A stretch of DNA of 64,000 bases from the NCBI GenBank assembly GCA_035063785.1, contig JAPSFS010000008.1:62001-126000 (forward strand). The letters run 5' to 3'. Under the pieces are notes generated by a model. That model did not search any database. It worked only from the letters and a program-made list of their open reading frames with translations, and was not told where the DNA came from. Below, piece after piece: positions 55,750-64,000 of the stretch. Source of the stretch: Comamonas_C sp026954015 (lineage in GTDB: Bacteria; Pseudomonadota; Gammaproteobacteria; Burkholderiales; Burkholderiaceae_C). The number at the start of each line of letters is the position of its first letter. Position 1 is the stretch's first letter. Both the position numbers and the translations under genes were made by a program.

Positions 55750-56136
55750 GTGAGCACGAAAATCCCCAGCGCCAATGTACGCATCAAACGCGCCTACGAG
55801 GCGCCCTCGCCCGAGGACGGCGAGCGCATCCTGATCGACCGCCTGTGGCCGCGCGGCATCAAGAAAGAGGCGCTGCACCTCACCGAATGGAACCGCGACC
55901 TCTCGCCCAGCACCGACCTGCGCCACTGGTTCAACCACGAACACGAGCGCTGGCCCGAGTTTCGCCGCCGCTACGCCGCCGAGCTGGCCGAACACCCCGA
56001 GCACTTCGAGGCGCTGCGCCAGCGCGCGCGCAAGGGCGTGGTCACGCTGGTGTATGGCGCGCACGACGCAGCCGTGAACAACGCGGTGGCGATGCGCGAG
56101 TACCTGCTGAGCCCCGACGGCCTGAACGTGCAATGA
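55750..56136 (+). CDS. DUF488 family protein
   Basis: A 128-residue protein of the DUF488 family (YeaO-like), function unknown. Hallmarks are VRIKRAYEAPSPEDGERILIDRLWPRGI (pieces at 10-37), the acidic EWNRDLSPSTDLRHWFNHE near 47-65, and a C-terminal VTLVYGAHDAAVNNAVAM. The GTG at 55750 is preceded by GGAGG; a GTG six codons earlier would include that site, so I prefer the later start. Short gap to the CMD gene suggests a small operon with it. Confidence 0.88.
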   Translation: MSTKIPSANVRIKRAYEAPSPEDGERILIDRLWPRGIKKEALHLTEWNRDLSPSTDLRHWFNHEHERWPEFRRRYAAELAEHPEHFEALRQRARKGVVTLVYGAHDAAVNNAVAMREYLLSPDGLNVQ

Positions 56137-56149
56137 AACGGGAGATGAA

Positions 56150-56509
56150 ATGATGGAACACCCGATGTACCCGGCCAGCAGCGCCGACATCGCGCGCAAG
56201 CGCCGCGAACTGGCACCCAGGCAGCTCGAAGCCTTTCGCGCCTTCAGCGCGGCGGCCTTCGCCGAGGGCGAGCTGGACGCCAAAACCAAGCAGCTCATCG
56301 CCGTGGCGGTGGCGCACGTGACGCAGTGCCCCTATTGCATTCGTGGTCACACCGACGGCGCGCTCAAGGCGGGCGCAACCGAGGGGCAGATCATGGAAGC
56401 GATCTGGGTGGCCGCCGAGATGCGCGCGGGCGGCTCGTACGCGCATTCGTCGCTGGCGATCGACCAGATGGCCGTGCACGCCGAGGCGGCGCGCACGCGC
56501 AGGGCCTGA
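56150..56509 (+). CDS. carboxymuconolactone decarboxylase/AhpD-like protein
   Basis: A 119-residue protein of the CMD/AhpD family with the redox motif C-P-Y-C-x3-H (QCPYCIRGHTDGALKAGAT near residues 62-80), which marks peroxidase or disulfide-reductase-like members rather than decarboxylases. A preceding LDAKTKQLIAVAVAHV helix is typical. The tandem ATG at 56150-56155 follows GGAGATGAA. It lies 13 bases after the DUF488 gene. Physiological partner unknown. Confidence 0.9.
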   Translation: MMEHPMYPASSADIARKRRELAPRQLEAFRAFSAAAFAEGELDAKTKQLIAVAVAHVTQCPYCIRGHTDGALKAGATEGQIMEAIWVAAEMRAGGSYAHSSLAIDQMAVHAEAARTRRA

Positions 56510-56531
56510 GGCGCCGGCGCAAGCCGGCGCC
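56510..56531. terminator. Perfect GC hairpin between convergent genes
   Basis: GGCGCCGGC and GCCGGCGCC form a perfect nine-base stem with a GCAA (GNRA) tetraloop, starting right after the CMD stop codon and 20 bases from the stop of the convergent TPR gene. It has no T-tract, so intrinsic termination is uncertain; it may instead protect the 3' ends of both mRNAs. Confidence 0.5.
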
Positions 56532-56551
56532 ACCGTGCGCAGCGCGCCGGG

Positions 56552-58126
56552 TCAGAGCGCTTTGAGCCTGGCCTCGATCTGCGCCCGCAGCGCTGAATCG
56601 GTGGCCTCCCGCGCCGCGCTTTGCAGCACTTTCTTGGCATCTTCAGCCCGGTTTTCGCTCAAGTACAGTTCGCCCAGCTTGAGGCGCGCGCGCGCCGCAC
56701 TGTTGGCGTTGCCACTGGCTTCATGGACGCGGGCCAGGGTGTCCAGGACCGTCGGGTTCTCGGGCGCCGACTCGCTGGCACGGCGCGCCAGCGAAAGCGC
56801 CTCTTCCTTCTTGCCTTCCCCCAGACGCAGCAGCGCCAGATTGTTCAAGCTGGCCCAGTGCGCGGGGGAGGCCTTGAGCCCGCGCTCGTAGTACGCAGCC
56901 GCGGCGCGCTTGTCGCCCGAACCTTCTTCCAGCATGCCGACCATGAAGGCGGCATCAGCGTCGTCGGGGGTCAATTCCAGCCGCTTGCGCGACTGCTCCA
57001 GCGCCGCTTTCGTGTCGCCCTGGCGCAGCAGCACCATGGCCATGTCGGCGCGCAGCAAGGGGTTTTTCGGCTGCCCGGCGATGGCCCGTGCATACGTATC
57101 GCGCGCCTTGTCGTATGCGCCCATGCCGGCGTACAGCCTGGCGGCGGCGGCCAGCGTGTCGGCGCTGGGCTTGCGCTTGGCATCCACCAGCTGGCCGAGG
57201 CGCTGCTGCGCGGCCTCGCCGGCACCCGAGGCCGCTTCGCTGACGGCCAGTTCCAGTACGGGTGCGGGGTCCTTGGGCGCAAGCCTGCCTGCCTGGGCCA
57301 GGGTCGCAATGGAATCGTCCCACTGCTGCTGGGCGCGCTGGGCACGGCCAAGGCCGAGCAACGCCGGCACGTCCTTCGCATGCTCCGGCCGGGCCAGCAC
57401 AGTGCGGTAGCGCGCCACCGCCTTCGCCGGCTCACCGGACGCCAGCCAGGCATCGCCCAGCACCACGAGCGCCTGCGCCGGAACGGCCTTTCCGCTGCTG
57501 TTGGCGTCATCCCACGGCTTGAGCAATTCCAGCGCGCGTTCGGGCCGTCCGTCGCGCAGGTACAGGCGCGCCAGGTCCAGGCGCAAACCCGGGACGGACT
57601 GCGCGGGCCCCGCCACGCCCTTTTCCAGATGCGCAATCGCAGGCTTCACGGCACCGTGGCTGGCCAGATACAGGCCGACGCGCTGGTTGGCAAATCGATC
57701 GTCGGGGGCGATCTCGACCGCCTTCCGGTAGAACGAGATGGCTTTGTCTTCCTCGCCCATCGCCTTCGCGATGTCGCCGAGCTTCGTCCACGCGGTGTAC
57801 TGCCGGGGGTTGAACTTGACCGAACGCTGCAGGGCTTCGACGGCCTGGGGCACCTTGTTCTGCAGCGCCAGCGCGATGCCCAGCACCTCGTGCGCAGCGG
57901 CCGACTGCGGCGACTCCTGGATCACGCGGCGGGCCAGTTTTTCAGCGTCCGCGGCCTTCCCCTGCTGGATAAGCTCCACCGCCTCATCCAGTGGACCGCG
58001 CTGGGCGGCCATTGCCCCCGCACCCATCACGCCCTGGGACAAGTCCACCGTCAAGGCGCTCGATTCGGCGACGGTCAACAACAGCGACAAGGACAGCAGG
58101 ACGGCTCGCAGCGGGAAGGCTCGCAT
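56552..58126 (-). CDS. tetratricopeptide-repeat protein, exported
   Basis: A 524-residue protein with a signal peptide (MRAFPLRAVLLSLSLLLTVAESSALT) and a chain of about twelve to fourteen TPR-like repeats from residue 45 to the end, for example AAAHEVLGIALALQNKVPQAVEALQRSV, YTAWTKLGDIAKAMGEEDKAISFYRKA and PLLRADMAMVLLRQGDTKAALEQSRKR. It probably acts as a periplasmic scaffold. Its neighbour on the same strand is an exosortase-type vWA protein, and TPR proteins such as PrsT do belong to PEP-CTERM systems, but this protein is shorter than PrsT and has no clear lipobox, so I do not assign it to that family. Confidence 0.82.
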   Translation of the reverse strand: MRAFPLRAVLLSLSLLLTVAESSALTVDLSQGVMGAGAMAAQRGPLDEAVELIQQGKAADAEKLARRVIQESPQSAAAHEVLGIALALQNKVPQAVEALQRSVKFNPRQYTAWTKLGDIAKAMGEEDKAISFYRKAVEIAPDDRFANQRVGLYLASHGAVKPAIAHLEKGVAGPAQSVPGLRLDLARLYLRDGRPERALELLKPWDDANSSGKAVPAQALVVLGDAWLASGEPAKAVARYRTVLARPEHAKDVPALLGLGRAQRAQQQWDDSIATLAQAGRLAPKDPAPVLELAVSEAASGAGEAAQQRLGQLVDAKRKPSADTLAAAARLYAGMGAYDKARDTYARAIAGQPKNPLLRADMAMVLLRQGDTKAALEQSRKRLELTPDDADAAFMVGMLEEGSGDKRAAAAYYERGLKASPAHWASLNNLALLRLGEGKKEEALSLARRASESAPENPTVLDTLARVHEASGNANSAARARLKLGELYLSENRAEDAKKVLQSAAREATDSALRAQIEARLKAL

Positions 58127-58171
58127 GGTCGGCTTTCAGGTCGAATACAAAATTGCGCAGCCCATCAACAA

Positions 58172-58200
58172 AATGGGGCGGCACGATGTGCCGCCCCATT
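58172..58200 (-). terminator. Intrinsic terminator of the vWA gene
   Basis: A perfect 13-base stem, AATGGGGCGGCAC and GTGCCGCCCCATT, with a three-base loop. Read leftward, in the direction of the vWA gene that ends at 58224, the stem is followed by TTTTGTTG, a short T-rich tract. It separates the vWA transcript from the TPR gene downstream. Confidence 0.8.
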
Positions 58201-58223
58201 GTGCCCTAGCAGGCTGGCGTCGA

Positions 58224-59318
58224 TCAGGCGCGATTGCGGCGGCGACGGCGCAGGGCGCCCTGCAGGCCGAAAGCGCCCAGCAGCAGGGGCAGGGCCCCCG
58301 GCAGCGGCACTTCGGACACCGGGCCGACGACCGTGATGTGATCGCTCTCCAGCGCCACCCGTCCGCCGTCCACGAACGCGCCCACGCCGAAGTCGTAGGT
58401 GCCGGCCGCCAGGCCCGTCAGCGTCATGTTGAACGTGAAGGTGCGGTCTTCCGAACGATCCCAGGAGCCCGTGTAGGACACCGGGTCGAAGCTCACGCCG
58501 ACGCCGCTGGGCGCCGCGCCGACCAGGCCGAGCGCAACGTTGGTGTAGGTATCGAAAGCGGCCTTGATCGCATCCTCGATCAGCTTCGCGATGCCTGTGC
58601 CGTCGCTGGATATCGTACTGAAGGAGCCGCCGGTCGCGGTCGCGATGGCCGTGGCTGCGCCGGCAGCGCAGTCACTGCCGCCGCAGGAGCTGTTCATGCC
58701 GTTGTTAACGCCGTTACCGGTACCGACGACCAGCACCTTGACGTTGTTGTCCTTCAGCGCGGCGATCGTTTCCGCCTGCGTCGGGTAGGCGCCGCCTTCG
58801 TGTCCGGGAGCATCGCCGAACTGGACGATGAACCGGTTCGAACCGTCACGCCAGTCAGTGGCTTCGGCCTGCTGCTTGAGCGCAATCAGGTTGGCCTCGG
58901 GTGTATCACCGCCCCCCAAGGCACCCCACTGGTTGATCCCGGCCTGTACGGCAGCCGTATTGGAGGTCAGCACCTGGTTGACCTTGGTGGTGTACGAATC
59001 CGTTCGATCCTTGTACTCACTGGCACCGAACTGGGTGTCGCCATAGGTAGCCAAGCTCCCCATGATGGAAGTGGCGTTACTCTTTGCCGAGTTGATGATG
59101 CCCGACATAGAGCCCGTGGTATCGGCGACGAATTTCACGTCCACCAGCGCCGACGTGGGTGCCCCCTTGGAAATGACGACCGTCTTGGTGATGGTGACGG
59201 ATTCACCGATGTCCAACGTCGCGGAAAAGGTCTCTGGCGAAATGGAGTCGGCCAACGCCATCTGGCTGGCCAGGGCAATACCTGCGGCAATGCCCAGCAG
59301 TCGTAACGTTCGTCTCAT
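58224..59318 (-). CDS. vWA-domain surface protein with VPLPG-type exosortase sorting tail
   Basis: A 364-residue exported protein. Signal peptide at 1-23 (LRLLGIAAGIALASQMALA), then a von Willebrand factor A domain beginning VDVKFVADTTGSMSGIINSAK with the metal-site D-T-T-G-S, and SNRFIVQFGDAPGHEG near 170. The C-terminus is EVPLPGALPLLLGAFGLQGALRRRRR, that is a short VPLPG motif, one hydrophobic helix and an arginine cluster, the layout of VPLPA/PEP-CTERM substrates cut by an exosortase. Two cysteines (SSCGGSDC) may form a disulfide. The ATG follows GAGGAGACATCGCT. No exosortase gene is in the window, so the sorting enzyme must be elsewhere. Confidence 0.9.
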   Translation of the reverse strand: MRRTLRLLGIAAGIALASQMALADSISPETFSATLDIGESVTITKTVVISKGAPTSALVDVKFVADTTGSMSGIINSAKSNATSIMGSLATYGDTQFGASEYKDRTDSYTTKVNQVLTSNTAAVQAGINQWGALGGGDTPEANLIALKQQAEATDWRDGSNRFIVQFGDAPGHEGGAYPTQAETIAALKDNNVKVLVVGTGNGVNNGMNSSCGGSDCAAGAATAIATATGGSFSTISSDGTGIAKLIEDAIKAAFDTYTNVALGLVGAAPSGVGVSFDPVSYTGSWDRSEDRTFTFNMTLTGLAAGTYDFGVGAFVDGGRVALESDHITVVGPVSEVPLPGALPLLLGAFGLQGALRRRRRNRA

Positions 59319-59487
59319 AGCGATGTCTCCTCGTTGATAGACGACACGGAAGGTACGGGAGCACACATTTTTCGGTCAATAGCACCAATGGACTAGAGGT
59401 TATTTATATAACTCCTCAAACCACCTGCTGCCCACCGGCGACGGGCCGCAACCCCGGGTAAACCCTCGGCGGGGCCGCGGCGCATGC
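59319..59487. other. Intergenic region between the vWA gene and the double uvrA
   Basis: A 169-base gap that is unusually AT-rich in its middle (TTATTTATATAACTCC near 59400). It should hold the vWA promoter and the 3' end of the uvrA message. TTGACC can be read leftward near 59380 as a weak -35, but no good -10 is found at the right distance. Confidence 0.4.

Positions 59488-64000
<4,513 letters not shown>

Overview
The window is a GC-rich, gene-dense stretch of a betaproteobacterial chromosome, most likely from the family Comamonadaceae (order Burkholderiales). The evidence is the glyQ-glyS-gmhB-plsC gene order, the aerobic benzoyl-CoA (box) cluster with a BoxR-type regulator, a dispersed palindrome that I recall from Comamonadaceae genomes, and the codon usage. 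I see no rRNA, tRNA, insertion sequence, prophage or CRISPR array. Genus cannot be fixed from the sequence alone.

Layout. (1) 1-4150: a leftward fatty-acyl-CoA oxidation block with a TetR regulator, a 598-residue acyl-CoA dehydrogenase, a secreted DUF2147 protein and a 3-hydroxyacyl-CoA dehydrogenase cut by the window edge. (2) 4488-23435: a long leftward surface-polysaccharide operon. It starts near coaX and rmlB, passes through rmlD, wzz, rmlA and rmlC, then an AT-richer exchangeable core (wzx, wzy, two glycosyltransferases, the wbjBCD genes for UDP-L-FucNAc, and a GNAT acetyltransferase). It ends with a DegT aminotransferase, a PglC-like phosphoglycosyltransferase, a PglF/WbpM-like dehydratase and, translationally coupled to the latter, argB. 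The gene content predicts an O-unit of about three sugars containing L-FucNAc, probably L-rhamnose and a 4-acylamido-6-deoxy initiating sugar. (3) 23571-29319: kbp-like BON/LysM protein, then the leftward operon glyQ-glyS-gmhB-plsC-M48 peptidase. (4) 29506-34500: a complete branched-chain 2-oxoacid dehydrogenase operon (bkdA1-A2-B-lpd). (5) 34755-37222: small membrane proteins of the YqjD/YqjE/YqjK kind, a GDT1/MneA-type manganese exporter behind a yybP-ykoY manganese riboswitch, and a hemerythrin protein.

(6) 37245-55610: two divergent benzoate operons meeting at boxR. Leftward: DUF4863, boxD, benzoate-CoA ligase, an alpha/beta hydrolase and a full Liv-type ABC importer. Rightward: boxR, boxC, boxB, boxA, then beta-oxidation genes for the ring-opened product. 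TGCA-N6-TGCA operators of the BzdR/BoxR kind lie on both sides of boxR. (7) 55750-59318: DUF488, a CMD/AhpD-like protein, a TPR protein and a vWA protein with a VPLPG-type exosortase sorting tail. (8) 59488-64000: most of a giant fused double UvrA, open at the window edge.

The signal that ordinary annotation misses is a family of at least ten copies of a roughly 40-50 bp palindrome (arms ATAGCTGCCAGCGCTTG / CAAGCGCTGGCAGCTAT with a 5-nt loop). Some copies lie between genes, as a terminator or as an intercistronic spacer. Seven lie inside coding sequences, often in inter-domain linkers, and all seven are read in the same frame, giving Q-A-x-x-A peptides.
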